DNA of 55,681 nt. Source: CANQDT01 sp051878935. GTDB taxonomy: Bacteria; Bacillota; Clostridia; Lachnospirales; Lachnospiraceae. The stretch is from contig JBJELB010000038.1 of NCBI GenBank assembly GCA_051878935.1, positions 1-55,681 of the forward strand. Reading direction: 5' to 3'. Below, one piece after another: positions 42,590 to 52,800 of this stretch (the first letter of the stretch is position 1; every line of letters begins with the position of its first letter). Below the pieces are notes generated by a model, which did not search any database, was not told where the DNA came from, and saw only the letters and a program-made list of their open reading frames with translations. The translations under genes and the position numbers were made by a program.

Positions 42590-45331
42590 CTAGTCTGTAA
42601 CTACTACTGTTGTGCTTAATGTTGCGCCTCCCGGAAATGTAAATGTTAAGGTAAATGTATCATTCACTTCAAATCCCGTGAATGACAAAATTCTTGTTCC
42701 ATTTCCGCTAACAATTCCTTTTTCACTTTCGATATCACTAATACTCATTGTATAAGCCATATTTTCTGTAGGAATCTCAGATGGCTTGCTGGCATTGGTT
42801 CTACCATCCGATGCACCATACTGATCGTTATAACGCAAGCAATCTCCTAACTCCGTTTCCATGTAACCTGCAAAGTCAGACAATTTACTCTTACTTACCG
42901 TTAACTCTTTCATAGCCACACCTTTCGTTGTTTTCAGGCTGGCACTGACAACCTTTGGAGTTTCTTTACAGATTTCAATGTCCATTGTGATTGGATTCTC
43001 CGCATCGGTACTAATGATGATCTGTGCTTGTCTCGTAAGACTGTTGACATACGCATCATCCACTATGAAGTCTCCTTCTTCCAGATTACAATACAATTTA
43101 TTATTATTCTTATCATATACAAGTCCTACTTTTCCATTTCCATCTGTATAAGGAATATCCCCTTCACTTGGAAGTACGACTGAATATTCATCTGTCGAAA
43201 GCTTAACAGTACTGTTTCCTGTCTTACCATATACATAGAGTTCTTCTGAATAACTATTGCTTAGAGATGCACCGTAATACAGCTTCGTGATCATGGTTGC
43301 ATAAAAATCATTCAAGTTCTTCGCTTTTGCGGAAACAATCTTCTGTGTAAACTCACTGTAATCTGACAAATTGGTTATAATCTTGTCATACGACGTATTG
43401 ATAACTCCTGCCGCATTATAAGCTAACAAATCTTTGATTTCCTGTCCGGATGAACCACACAACTTGAAGGAAATGTTTCTGGACGCATTTTCATAATTTA
43501 ATTTCACTTTGATCTTACCAGTAGAATCCAGTTCAATCTGATGTGTGCCCTGGTATGTAAAGGAATCCTTGTCTTCCGGATCAGACGGAACGATGGTAAA
43601 GATACCATTGTAGTCATACAATTCATCATTGGTCATACGATTACCATATTGGTCATTTATGATAAAATGTTTTAACATAAATGTAATCGTACCTTTACCA
43701 ACAACACCTGTTTCAATACCGGTCAGTCCTGCAATCTCCGTTGGTCTGGATTTTGCCATAACGGTATAGTGGAACGTGGAAGACGCTTTTGTCTTCGGTG
43801 TGATAACCACTACGTTGTGATAACCAAGTTCATCTGCTGAATTCTCTCTATGATAGAGCTTAATCTCATTGTTTTCCTTTGCGAAACGGAAATTCTTACG
43901 GAACTCTTCATTGTTTGCCAGTAATGCACGGTATGCAGATAATTTCGTAACTTCATTACCGTAAGCATCCAATGCCTCATAAGTAAACTCAATGTCCTTT
44001 CCTTGTGTCACCGTCTCACTGCCGGTCACTAAGAACTGATCAATTGTCGTGCCATATTCTACATCAACCTCACAGCTTGCATTCGCTCCACCGGTACTGT
44101 AAGCCTGTACGGTCGCCGTTCCTTTTGTTGCATATGTGACACCATTTTTCACGGTAAGTGGCACTGCTAAATATTTTTCATTGTTTACAGTAAGCGTTTC
44201 TTTTAAAACATCGCTTCCCTTAGTTGCATCAGCAAGGCCGGTATTCAATGCCAGATCTGTAATACCACTTGCCATATAAACATTTAAAGAATCGAATACC
44301 TTCTCGTTAATTCGGTTTTTCTCGTTATAGATATTGCCATACTGATCTTTTAACGTAAAGATAATATAAAAAGCTTCATTTCCCTTGAAGTCATCGGTCA
44401 GTATAGCACCTTCAGGAGAATATAACTGCATCGTCACATCGGTAATTACAGGAGCATCACTGACGGTAACCTGTGCTGTTAAACGCAAATTCTGTGCGTA
44501 GTCACTACTATAGACGGATATCGTCGTTGTCTGACCCACCAGGTAGTTTTTAAACGCGTCACCCGTTACGGAAATCAAGCCGCTCTTATTATCTACAACC
44601 GTTGTGCCGTATCCACAGCTAGCGGTCAATTCTGTCTTTGCTGTCACATCTCCACCAAACTGGTCAAGGACACGATAGCCAATGAAAGCTCCCGTCGCAG
44701 CATTCGGATAATCATTCAGAGCCAGCTTATCCGATGCTAATTCGATCGTCGTTGCAACTGCCGCCTGAGCTGCAATCGTAACGCTCTCCTCCCCAACAGT
44801 CACTACATATTCCGCATCCTGAAGCTGTTGATTCGTTGTTAAGATTGCTGTCTTACCATCATCTGACAATTCTTTTGTAAAGGATATGGATACGTCTCCA
44901 CGTTTCACCGTGATATCCTGTTCTAACATATCACTGCCACAGGTAACTGTAATCGTTTTACCTCCGGTTTGCAGTGCTGTCATTGCTTCTGCAGCTACCT
45001 TCACCTTCACCTTTTTGGTTATTTTTCCTTTTTGTGCCGTTACTGACACCGTTGCTTTTCCCGGAGCAACTGCTTTTATCTTACCTTTCTTCGTCACCGT
45101 TACCACTTTCTTATCTGATGACTTATAAGCAATCGTATCTTTTGCACCTTTTGGTTTCTGTTCTACTTTCAATTTGAAAGTATCCCCCACTTTAAGTTCT
45201 GATAAATCAGCCTTATTGGTAATCGTGATTTTCTTTGCTTTCTTCACTGTCTTCGCTTGTGCAGGAACAGCTGTAAAACTGCCGGCTACCAATGCTGCTG
45301 ACATAGCAAATGCTATGCTCTTTTTCATCAT
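42590..45331 (-). CDS. Secreted multi-Ig-like (Big_2) surface protein, unknown partner of the lyase
   Basis: 913 aa from ATG 45331, which has AGGAGG upstream. Signal MMKKSIAFAMSAALVAGSFTAVPAQA. An N-terminal Big_2 domain (about 30-120: YKSSDKKVVTVTKKGKIKAV) is followed by several beta-rich Ig-like units recognisable by repeated phrases such as DQFGGDVT, DQYGNIYN, DAYGNEVT and DQYGNRMT, each near the start of a unit. No catalytic motif, SLH, dockerin or sortase signal is seen. It is the first gene of a two-gene operon with the giant lyase-like protein, so a binding or scaffolding role is plausible but unproven. Confidence 0.8.
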   Translation of the reverse strand: MMKKSIAFAMSAALVAGSFTAVPAQAKTVKKAKKITITNKADLSELKVGDTFKLKVEQKPKGAKDTIAYKSSDKKVVTVTKKGKIKAVAPGKATVSVTAQKGKITKKVKVKVAAEAMTALQTGGKTITVTCGSDMLEQDITVKRGDVSISFTKELSDDGKTAILTTNQQLQDAEYVVTVGEESVTIAAQAAVATTIELASDKLALNDYPNAATGAFIGYRVLDQFGGDVTAKTELTASCGYGTTVVDNKSGLISVTGDAFKNYLVGQTTTISVYSSDYAQNLRLTAQVTVSDAPVITDVTMQLYSPEGAILTDDFKGNEAFYIIFTLKDQYGNIYNEKNRINEKVFDSLNVYMASGITDLALNTGLADATKGSDVLKETLTVNNEKYLAVPLTVKNGVTYATKGTATVQAYSTGGANASCEVDVEYGTTIDQFLVTGSETVTQGKDIEFTYEALDAYGNEVTKLSAYRALLANNEEFRKNFRFAKENNEIKLYHRENSADELGYHNVVVITPKTKASSTFHYTVMAKSRPTEIAGLTGIETGVVGKGTITFMLKHFIINDQYGNRMTNDELYDYNGIFTIVPSDPEDKDSFTYQGTHQIELDSTGKIKVKLNYENASRNISFKLCGSSGQEIKDLLAYNAAGVINTSYDKIITNLSDYSEFTQKIVSAKAKNLNDFYATMITKLYYGASLSNSYSEELYVYGKTGNSTVKLSTDEYSVVLPSEGDIPYTDGNGKVGLVYDKNNNKLYCNLEEGDFIVDDAYVNSLTRQAQIIISTDAENPITMDIEICKETPKVVSASLKTTKGVAMKELTVSKSKLSDFAGYMETELGDCLRYNDQYGASDGRTNASKPSEIPTENMAYTMSISDIESEKGIVSGNGTRILSFTGFEVNDTFTLTFTFPGGATLSTTVVVTD

Positions 45332-45408
45332 CTTACTTCTCCTCCTTTTTTCCCAAGATAACAATGCTCTTTACAAAAGTCACAAAAAGCCATTGTCTTT
45401 ATACAGTA

Positions 45409-45473
45409 ATTTTACCATTTGTGCACAATTAACAGAATGTCTAAACGTTGCTTTTCAGGGGTTAAAATGTGAT
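45409..45473 (-). promoter_or_regulatory. Promoter with regulon box for the Big_2-lyase operon
   Basis: Minus strand GGTAAAATTA with -10 TAAAAT (45409-45414). The position for a -35 is poor (TTCTGT), suggesting activator dependence. Box AGGGGTTAAAATGTGAT at 45457-45473, 42 nt upstream of the -10. Confidence 0.6.
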
Positions 45474-45505
45474 ATTGTTTTGGTAAATTCTTCTACACAA
45501 AAAAC

Positions 45506-45542
45506 GAGAAGGTTTGAATTCTTCTCGTTTCCAAACCTTCTC
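45506..45542 (-). terminator. Terminator after the first dockerin GH43 gene
   Basis: Perfect 11-bp stem (45506-45516 with 45532-45542), then GTTTTTT on the minus strand. A shorter competing stem, AACGAGAAG/CTTCTCGTT, overlaps it. Confidence 0.8.
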
Positions 45543-45548
45543 TTTATA

Positions 45549-48500
45549 TTATGCCGCAATATCCAAATACAATTTTAGTGCATCAACAGATGTAACCGTA
45601 CCATTACCATCATAATCTATCCCTGTAACATCTTCAAGAGCAACATTACCGGAAGCGACATTAAGAATATACTGTATATCTCCTGCATTTACCAATCCAT
45701 CCCGATTAATATCTTTGCTGTCATACGGCGTTGCGTCTGATAAAACATATAATTGAACTTCCGCTGCGGATGCATAGGTACTTCCATTCATAGAGGCCTG
45801 TGCAACCAAACGTACATATTTCGTTCCTTTCGGCATCAAGAATGTCACATTCTTCCACTCTTTGTCAGCATTCCAGAATCCGTTTTCCACCTCAGTATAC
45901 TCCAATCCATCTGAACTCACTTTGATTGCATACCGGGTAATCACACCATTATCAGACGAATCCTGTCTTGGAAGATATTTAAGATTCACTAATCTATCAT
46001 TTTCCGCTTCCGCATCCATCTCAAGTGTTAAATATGCCTGATCCTGTTTAGAACTCAACGTCGTTGCCGTAGAATGCCAATAGGTATCCGTATTGTCATC
46101 AATTGCATTGGCCGCAACATCGCTCTGATATGTTGAATTTGCTGTTGCCGTCATAGCACTCATATTCATTTCCGTTTCTGTATAAGTCACCGAAACTAAT
46201 TGACCAATTGCAGTATCCATTGCTTCAACCGCTGCTGTAATATCTTCATTGGTAGCCGTATCCTGATCTAATTCATCCAATACCTGATATGCATCTTCAA
46301 CAACTTTCCACGAAGCAGCTGTGTAGTCATATTTAGAAAGCGCATCTGCCTTTTGCTTTGCAACCTCAACAACACTGAATTCTGCACTCTCCATAACCGT
46401 ATTCAATTCCGTAATCATATTGGCTACTACTGTTTCATCTGCATCTAGTGCAACTGCTTCTGCAGCAGTGATAGTGGCTTTCAATGACGCTACTGTATCG
46501 GCATCATAATTGGTTGTATCCAAAGTACGTGCTCTTTGGATGCATGCACTTAATTCTTTTCTGTTCGATGCTATCTTATCGAAATCATCCACTGACCATG
46601 TACTTGCCCATAAAACTGACAAAGTATTATTTTCTTCATCTATTACAACCGGCAGCCAGATATATTTTGAATAACGAAGATTACCAGCTGACCATTTATC
46701 TGCCATAAAGATAAAGCATCCGTCTTTTCCCTGCACCGGGAACATACAGGTACTCTGTCCATAAAACGTCACCGCTGAGTTTGGTCCCATCATCGGATTT
46801 GGTAACAAGTCCGTCTCTCCGATATGCTGGAACGGACCAATATGCTGCACAGCATCTTCTGATGTTTCATCTTCATAATCAATGATTAAAGTATCTGCAA
46901 CACTGATTGCTGCCGCATTTTCTTTCCAGCCTGTACAACCGGATGTAACGAGATAATACTTACCGTTGTATTTGAAAACAGCCGGAGCTTCACGTGCATC
47001 CTGATAATAATCATTCGTACGAACATAGTTTCTGGAAAACTCACCTGTAATTGCTGTGTAATCATCCGTTAACTTCTCAATATACAATGTCTGATTATTC
47101 TCATTGGAATGAATCAGATAACCCGTTCCGTCATCATCAACAAAGAGTGTCATATCACGTAAGTGATCGGTTGCCTTTGATGTGTTCGGGCGCTGGTCAG
47201 CTGATACAATATTTTCCTTTCCAATCGTCAAATCCGCTGTGCCAAGGAATTTAAACGGACCAACCGGTGAATCACTCACAGCTACTCCACCATCTGCCGA
47301 GCCGTATCCACCGTCATCCCAATGGAACCACATAACATAATTATTGTTTTTCTCATTGTAGATTACTTTCGGACGTTCTAATACCATGTTCCAGTTTAAC
47401 TTCTCATACATTGCCTGTTTTTGTTCTGCCGTCAGATCACTGTACAAACCATTTAATGTATCCAAATCATGTTTGTTATACTGTTCAAACGAATATCTGT
47501 CCGTATAAGAAGTATAGGTAACCGGACTCTCTTCAGTTCCCGTTGCCTCTGTATTGGCTTTCGCAGCAGCAAATGCTGTCTGGAACTCCTCTGAGGATTC
47601 TTCTAAATACAATGGTGTATCTGCTGTAACTACACCTTCCGGATCCGTAAATACCGGATTATTAAACACCGGCAAAGCCACACCTTCATTCGTCCAGTTA
47701 TACAAATCCGTAGACGAATAAACAGATGTACCTACCGCGATGTATCCATCTGTTCCACGATGTTCTCCATACCAGTAATACTTCTCGCTTACCGGATCCC
47801 ACATCACACCGCCGCCATGTGCCTGGATTAACTCACCATCCGTATCTGTCCATGCTGTAAGCGGTGCAAAGTCGTTATACTTTGTATCTTTCTTTAATGC
47901 CTGAATCGTTTTTCCTACCTCGATATAAGCATCAATACGTTCCTCTGCTGTTCCTGAAGCAATGACAGCTTCTGTGCTTGTTATCACATCACTTGCTGAC
48001 TCTGAGCCGATTGTTTTCAATTCATCTAATGCATTTGTCAATGCTGTAGCAGAAACCGAATCATAGGTATAAACTTTGATTTCCGCAATATTCATATAAG
48101 AACCCGGAACTGCATAGAAACGGATAAATCTGTATTCCGTATCATCATATACCGGCATAGAGGTAAAATCCTCCGTCGAAGGAGTACGATCAATCATACC
48201 CAGCTTTGTAAAATGCTCACCGTCTATAGAAGCTTCAAAATAACATCCAATACTGCGGGACACCTGGTCTGTTCTTGGCATGAATCTGATCATACCAATC
48301 TTTTGTGCCTGCGGATATTCTATCATCGTCCAGCCGGCACCGCCATCATATGCCGTACCCGTAGTCTCACCTGTCTCAGAATCTATCACATAATACTTCA
48401 TATCAGGGGATGTAGCAACGTTTCCATCCCAAGCTTTTTTTGCCCCTGAGATATCGTCGCCTCCGGCTGTACCTGTATTGTCTGTAACGGTTCCTGTTGT

Positions 48501-49535
48501 ATTATCCAATTGAACAAACTGCGCTACCGAATCATCTACTGTCTTCTGCAACACTAAATTACCCGACTCATCTAAAGCTAATGCCATATCCGTATTGGTA
48601 ATTACAAACTTGTCTTTATTTTCTTCTGTTATATAACCATTACCTGTAAGAACAGTCGTGCCATTGTCATAGTCACTACCGCCGTTACCATAGGTAATAG
48701 TAACAACATCTGTTTCCTCATTCACAAACGTTGGTGTTGCTCCAAGAATAATCGGGCAACCGTCTTTTACAGTAATCCTGACATTGCCTCCAAACTGCAT
48801 CGTATTGTCTAATCCAACACGGTTAGCAGTTGTACCAACATACAAATCACAGTTATTGTTTCCGTCAGAAGTAATCATACGAATATCAGCCGCCTGGTCA
48901 TCTCTGCCCCAGTCATAACCAACTACCGCTACCTTAGCAGAAGAATTCGTAATCTCTAAGTTACCCATCATATGTGCCCATGCATACAGAGTAATTAAAT
49001 AATCATCCTTTGTAGACTGACAGTTATCCAGTTTCAAAGTACTCGATTTATTGATGGTCATACGGTTTCCTTTTTTAATCTGTCTGCTGAAATTCTGCAT
49101 GACAACCTGATCATTAATCTCAAGATGATAGTTGCCTTCTGCAAAAACTGCATCAAGTCCCGTACCATCAATGATGACATCATCTAACACCAGTTTCTTG
49201 GATGATGTATCAAACAATTGACTGATTGCTGCATTGGAGCTCTGCTCAGCGATTGATAACGTATGTGGTCCATCCTCATCAGATGTAATCGTTAAAGCCG
49301 CTGCGTTTGTATGTTTGCTGTAAGCAATCTCTCCATCTGCCAGCAAGGTAATCGTTCCGTCTGTCGCTGCAGTGGTAAATGCAGCGTATGCCTCCTCAAA
49401 TGTTTCATATTGAGTACCTGCATACTCTGCTATATAAGTCTCGGCTTTTACAGGCATGGAAGTAACGATTCCTGATAAAGCCATCGCCACCGCTGTCACT
49501 ATCGACAATATGGACTTTCCTATCCTTCTCTTCAT
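45549..49535 (-). CDS. Secreted multidomain GH43 (exo-beta-1,3-galactanase-like) with beta-helix-like module, two F5/8C domains and dockerin
   Basis: 1328 aa. Signal 1-31. Residues 33-332: a beta-rich module I cannot name, repeated in neighbouring proteins. 340-490: F5/8C-like sugar-binding domain. 562-975: GH43 with IQAHGGGVMWD (H573), LERPKVIY (E720), RDMTLFVDDDGTGY, REAPAVFKY (E849), SGCTGW and YSKYIWLPV, the pattern I know from galactan 1,3-beta-galactosidases (subfamily 24). About 985-1118: helical FIVAR-like repeats. 1122-1265: second F5/8C domain. 1273-1325: dockerin-like pair DINRDGLVNAGD and DYDGNGTVTSVD. It would trim beta-1,3-galactan outside the cell. GGAGG precedes the ATG. It has its own promoter and terminator. 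Subfamily is inferred from motifs. Confidence 0.85.
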   Translation of the reverse strand: MKRRIGKSILSIVTAVAMALSGIVTSMPVKAETYIAEYAGTQYETFEEAYAAFTTAATDGTITLLADGEIAYSKHTNAAALTITSDEDGPHTLSIAEQSSNAAISQLFDTSSKKLVLDDVIIDGTGLDAVFAEGNYHLEINDQVVMQNFSRQIKKGNRMTINKSSTLKLDNCQSTKDDYLITLYAWAHMMGNLEITNSSAKVAVVGYDWGRDDQAADIRMITSDGNNNCDLYVGTTANRVGLDNTMQFGGNVRITVKDGCPIILGATPTFVNEETDVVTITYGNGGSDYDNGTTVLTGNGYITEENKDKFVITNTDMALALDESGNLVLQKTVDDSVAQFVQLDNTTGTVTDNTGTAGGDDISGAKKAWDGNVATSPDMKYYVIDSETGETTGTAYDGGAGWTMIEYPQAQKIGMIRFMPRTDQVSRSIGCYFEASIDGEHFTKLGMIDRTPSTEDFTSMPVYDDTEYRFIRFYAVPGSYMNIAEIKVYTYDSVSATALTNALDELKTIGSESASDVITSTEAVIASGTAEERIDAYIEVGKTIQALKKDTKYNDFAPLTAWTDTDGELIQAHGGGVMWDPVSEKYYWYGEHRGTDGYIAVGTSVYSSTDLYNWTNEGVALPVFNNPVFTDPEGVVTADTPLYLEESSEEFQTAFAAAKANTEATGTEESPVTYTSYTDRYSFEQYNKHDLDTLNGLYSDLTAEQKQAMYEKLNWNMVLERPKVIYNEKNNNYVMWFHWDDGGYGSADGGVAVSDSPVGPFKFLGTADLTIGKENIVSADQRPNTSKATDHLRDMTLFVDDDGTGYLIHSNENNQTLYIEKLTDDYTAITGEFSRNYVRTNDYYQDAREAPAVFKYNGKYYLVTSGCTGWKENAAAISVADTLIIDYEDETSEDAVQHIGPFQHIGETDLLPNPMMGPNSAVTFYGQSTCMFPVQGKDGCFIFMADKWSAGNLRYSKYIWLPVVIDEENNTLSVLWASTWSVDDFDKIASNRKELSACIQRARTLDTTNYDADTVASLKATITAAEAVALDADETVVANMITELNTVMESAEFSVVEVAKQKADALSKYDYTAASWKVVEDAYQVLDELDQDTATNEDITAAVEAMDTAIGQLVSVTYTETEMNMSAMTATANSTYQSDVAANAIDDNTDTYWHSTATTLSSKQDQAYLTLEMDAEAENDRLVNLKYLPRQDSSDNGVITRYAIKVSSDGLEYTEVENGFWNADKEWKNVTFLMPKGTKYVRLVAQASMNGSTYASAAEVQLYVLSDATPYDSKDINRDGLVNAGDIQYILNVASGNVALEDVTGIDYDGNGTVTSVDALKLYLDIAA

Positions 49536-49701
49536 TCAAATATCCTCCTGTCATTTGATCATCGACATCTATGTGTTTCTGTTCTGATTACAGCGTCCCC
49601 CTCATTGGAAACAGTAACGCAACCCGCTAAATATTCCCATCTCGAATTCACACCTCCATTTTTAGTTATTTAGCACAAAAACACATAGTCACTATGAAAT
49701 A

Positions 49702-49765
49702 ATTTTACCTTTTCTGCACAAGTTTACATAGCACCTTTTGTTGCTTTTATGTATCAAAGTGTGAT
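49702..49765 (-). promoter_or_regulatory. Promoter with degenerate regulon box for the first dockerin GH43 gene
   Basis: Minus strand GGTAAAATTA with -10 TAAAAT (49702-49707); weak -35. A diverged box at 49749-49765 (GTATCAAAGTGTGAT) sits 42 nt upstream of the -10, and the adjoining TTGCTTTT matches the 45.4-kb promoter. Confidence 0.5.
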
Positions 49766-49767
49766 GA

Positions 49768-49840
49768 AAAAATATATCGTTTGCCCGGTGGGCTGCCGCC
49801 GACTGCGGTGCCAGCCCACCGGGGCAAACAATATATTTTT
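49768..49840. repeat. Minimal palindromic element, copy D
   Basis: About 73 bp with arms AAAAATATAT...GTTTGCCC.GGTGGGCTG and complement CAGCCCACCGGGGCAAAC.ATATATTTTT; the loop holds CCGC-CGACT-GCGG. The arm matches the outermost arm of copy A, including the small CCGC...GCGG hairpin, but the 350-bp core is absent. The 355-bp gap 49536-49890 otherwise holds only the promoter and a terminator. Confidence 0.8.
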
Positions 49841-49850
49841 CTAACAAAAG

Positions 49851-49879
49851 AAAGGGCCAGAGATTCTCTCTGACCCTTT
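49851..49879 (-). terminator. Terminator after the second dockerin GH43 gene
   Basis: Stem 49851-49863 with 49867-49879, 13 bp with one mismatch; T-rich tract on the minus strand. A near-identical hairpin follows the 58-aa gene at 54269. Confidence 0.8.
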
Positions 49880-49890
49880 CCGGTATTGTC

Positions 49891-52800
49891 TTATTCTTCA
49901 CTTGTTGGAATCGTTAAATATAATTTCAATGCATCGACTGCTGTTACCTTTCCATCGCCATCATAGTCATATGCACTATTATCTTCCACCGTCTTCACAC
50001 CGGAAGCTACATCAAGGATAGCTGAAGCATCAGCGATGTCAAGAACACCATCGTCATTTACGTCACCTTCTACGATCGCTCTCAAAACAAGATTCCCCTC
50101 TTCATTCATAACCAAACGATAGCCTTCGTTTGTAAGAACAATATGCTCTAACAAATCTTCTGTTACTGCTCCCTCGTTAGCACTCGTCATAACAACTGCA
50201 CCATTCGTCGGATTCTCATAAGTAATCTTCATAACAGCGCCATCAGCAAAGGTTGGAGTTTTGAACAGTCTCAATGGATAATTTGCTACGGTAACATTCA
50301 CAGTACCTGTATATGTTGTTGCAGCATATGCGATACGGTTATATTCTGCACTCACATAAAGGTCACAGTTTTTACCATCTGATGTAATACTCTGAACATC
50401 TGCCAATTCAGAATTTTTAGACCAGTCATAACCTATTACTGCTTTTGCAGCAGAAGAATTCGTAATATCCACGGTACCTGTTAAATGTGCATAAGAATAT
50501 ACTTCAAACAAATAGTTATCGGTAGCTGCACAATCGACCACTTTCAAGGTAGCACCACTATCGACTGTCATACGGTTACCTTTTTTGATGGTTCTGGTAA
50601 AGTTCTTCATCGTTACTTCGCCGCCAATCTGTAAATGATAACCACCCTGAGCAAAATATGCATCCAAGCCGGCACCATCTACATTGACGTTCACCAAACG
50701 AAGATATTTTTTATCAACATCAAACAGTTTCGCAATCGTATCAACATCGCCTTTGTCAGCAACGGTTAATGTATAAGGTCCGTTAGCATCTGATGTAATC
50801 GTCAGATTGCCGACACTTGTTACAGAATGAACTTCATAATCCAGTACTGCATCTTTCAATAATGTAATCGTGCCATCTGCTGCTCCGGCAACAAAAGCAT
50901 CATAAGCTGCTTCAAAGGTCTCATATCCAACGCCGCCAAAGGTAGCAGCATATTCCGTTTCGGATTCCGATTTCATCACAAGATTGCCATCTTCATTTAA
51001 TTCTAATACATAACCTTCGTTTGTTATAGTAAAGCCACTCATATTTTCTTCTGTAATATAGCCATTACCATATACCACAACTGTGCCATTGGCATAGAAA
51101 TTACCGTTTGTACCATATGTAATCTTTAATACACTATCTTTTGAGAAAATTGGTGTACCATTCATATTGATACTATTACCATCTGCTATCGCAACTTTCG
51201 CATTACCATTGACAATCATGGTATTATCTACACCCATACTGCAACTGCCACCGGTAATATGGATATCACAATCATTTTTACCATCAGAGATAATATTTTT
51301 GAACCAGGAATTCGAACTGCTCGTATAACCAACAACAGCAACTTTTGCAGAACTGTCTTTCACTTCTAACGTACCCCAGGAACGTCCATATTGATTCATC
51401 TCCAGTAAGTAATCGTCTTCTGTTGTTACACAATTATTCAATGTTAACTGAGCTGCTTTTTCAATCTGCATTCGTTTACCTGTTTTAATCTGTCTGGTAA
51501 AGTTACTCAATGTTACATCATTAACGATATACAGGTTATAATCGCCTTTCGCAAAAATAGCATTGAGACTGTTACCATCTATATTCACATTATTCAATTC
51601 CAACTGAGATGTCGATACATCAAATAAAGCATCAATATCAGCACTTTCATTCTGCCCGGCAACTCTCAATGTATGAGGTCCGGTAGAATTCGATGTAACA
51701 GTCAATGCATAGGATAATGTATGAGTTTCATATGCAATCTCAGAATCCTGTAACAAGGTAATCGTACCGGTTGCTTCTGACTCTACAAATGCATCATAAG
51801 CATCTTCGAAACTGTCATATTCAATGCTATTAAAGACTGCTACAGCATCTGTTTCATCCAACTCATCATACACATTTTTTAATGTAGCGATAGCATCTGC
51901 GATCGTGTCATAATCTGCATTGTATGTTACTTCTTCTGCTGTACTGATTGCTGTGTTCAATGTAGCAACAGAATCAGATGAGTATAATGATTCATCGATA
52001 TCACGACATTTCTGAATCAATGTATTTAAATCTTTTCTATTAGATGCAATCGTATCGAACTCATCTAGCGTCCATTCCGATGCCCAGTTTGCAGCTAATG
52101 TTTTATTCTCATCATCAATTATAATTGGCAGCCAATGATATTTGGAATAACGAAGAGAACCGGCTGACCAACGGTCACCCATATAGATAAAACAGCCTTC
52201 TTTTCCCTGAACCTGAAAAATACCAGTACTCTGCCCGCCAAAGGTTTTCGATGAATTCGGTCCAATTGCAAAGTTGGTTAAGTGATTATTCATCTGTTGG
52301 AAAGGACCTACATGTTGTAATGCCGCTTCAGATGCTTCATCTTCATAATCAATAATCAGACAATCAGCAGAGGCTACTCCACCTTCATTTGCAGCCCATC
52401 CGGAACAACCGGATGATATAATATAATATGTACCATTATGTTTTAAAATCGCCGGTGCTTCACGAGAAATACCAATAAAGTTTCTTGAAAAGTTTCCTGT
52501 AATGCCAGTATAGTCATCGGTTAACTCATCAATATAAAGTGTTTGGTTATCTTCATTGGAATGAAGAACATATCCCGTTCCGTCATCATCTACAAACAAT
52601 GTCATATCACGAAGCATATCGGTCGCGCCACTGCTGGAAGATACTAATTCTTTTCCAACCGTGAGATCTGCTTTCCCGATATATTTGAAAGGACCGGTTG
52701 GCGAATCACTGACAGCAACACCGGCATCTGCCCAGGCATATTTGCCAATACGAATGCCTGTATCCTGTCCATCTAAATGGAACCACATCACATAGTTGTT

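Noticed and set aside
49692..49901. Short minus-strand frame over element D and the 49.7-kb promoter
   Set aside because: It covers a promoter, a hairpin and a terminator, and lacks a ribosome site.
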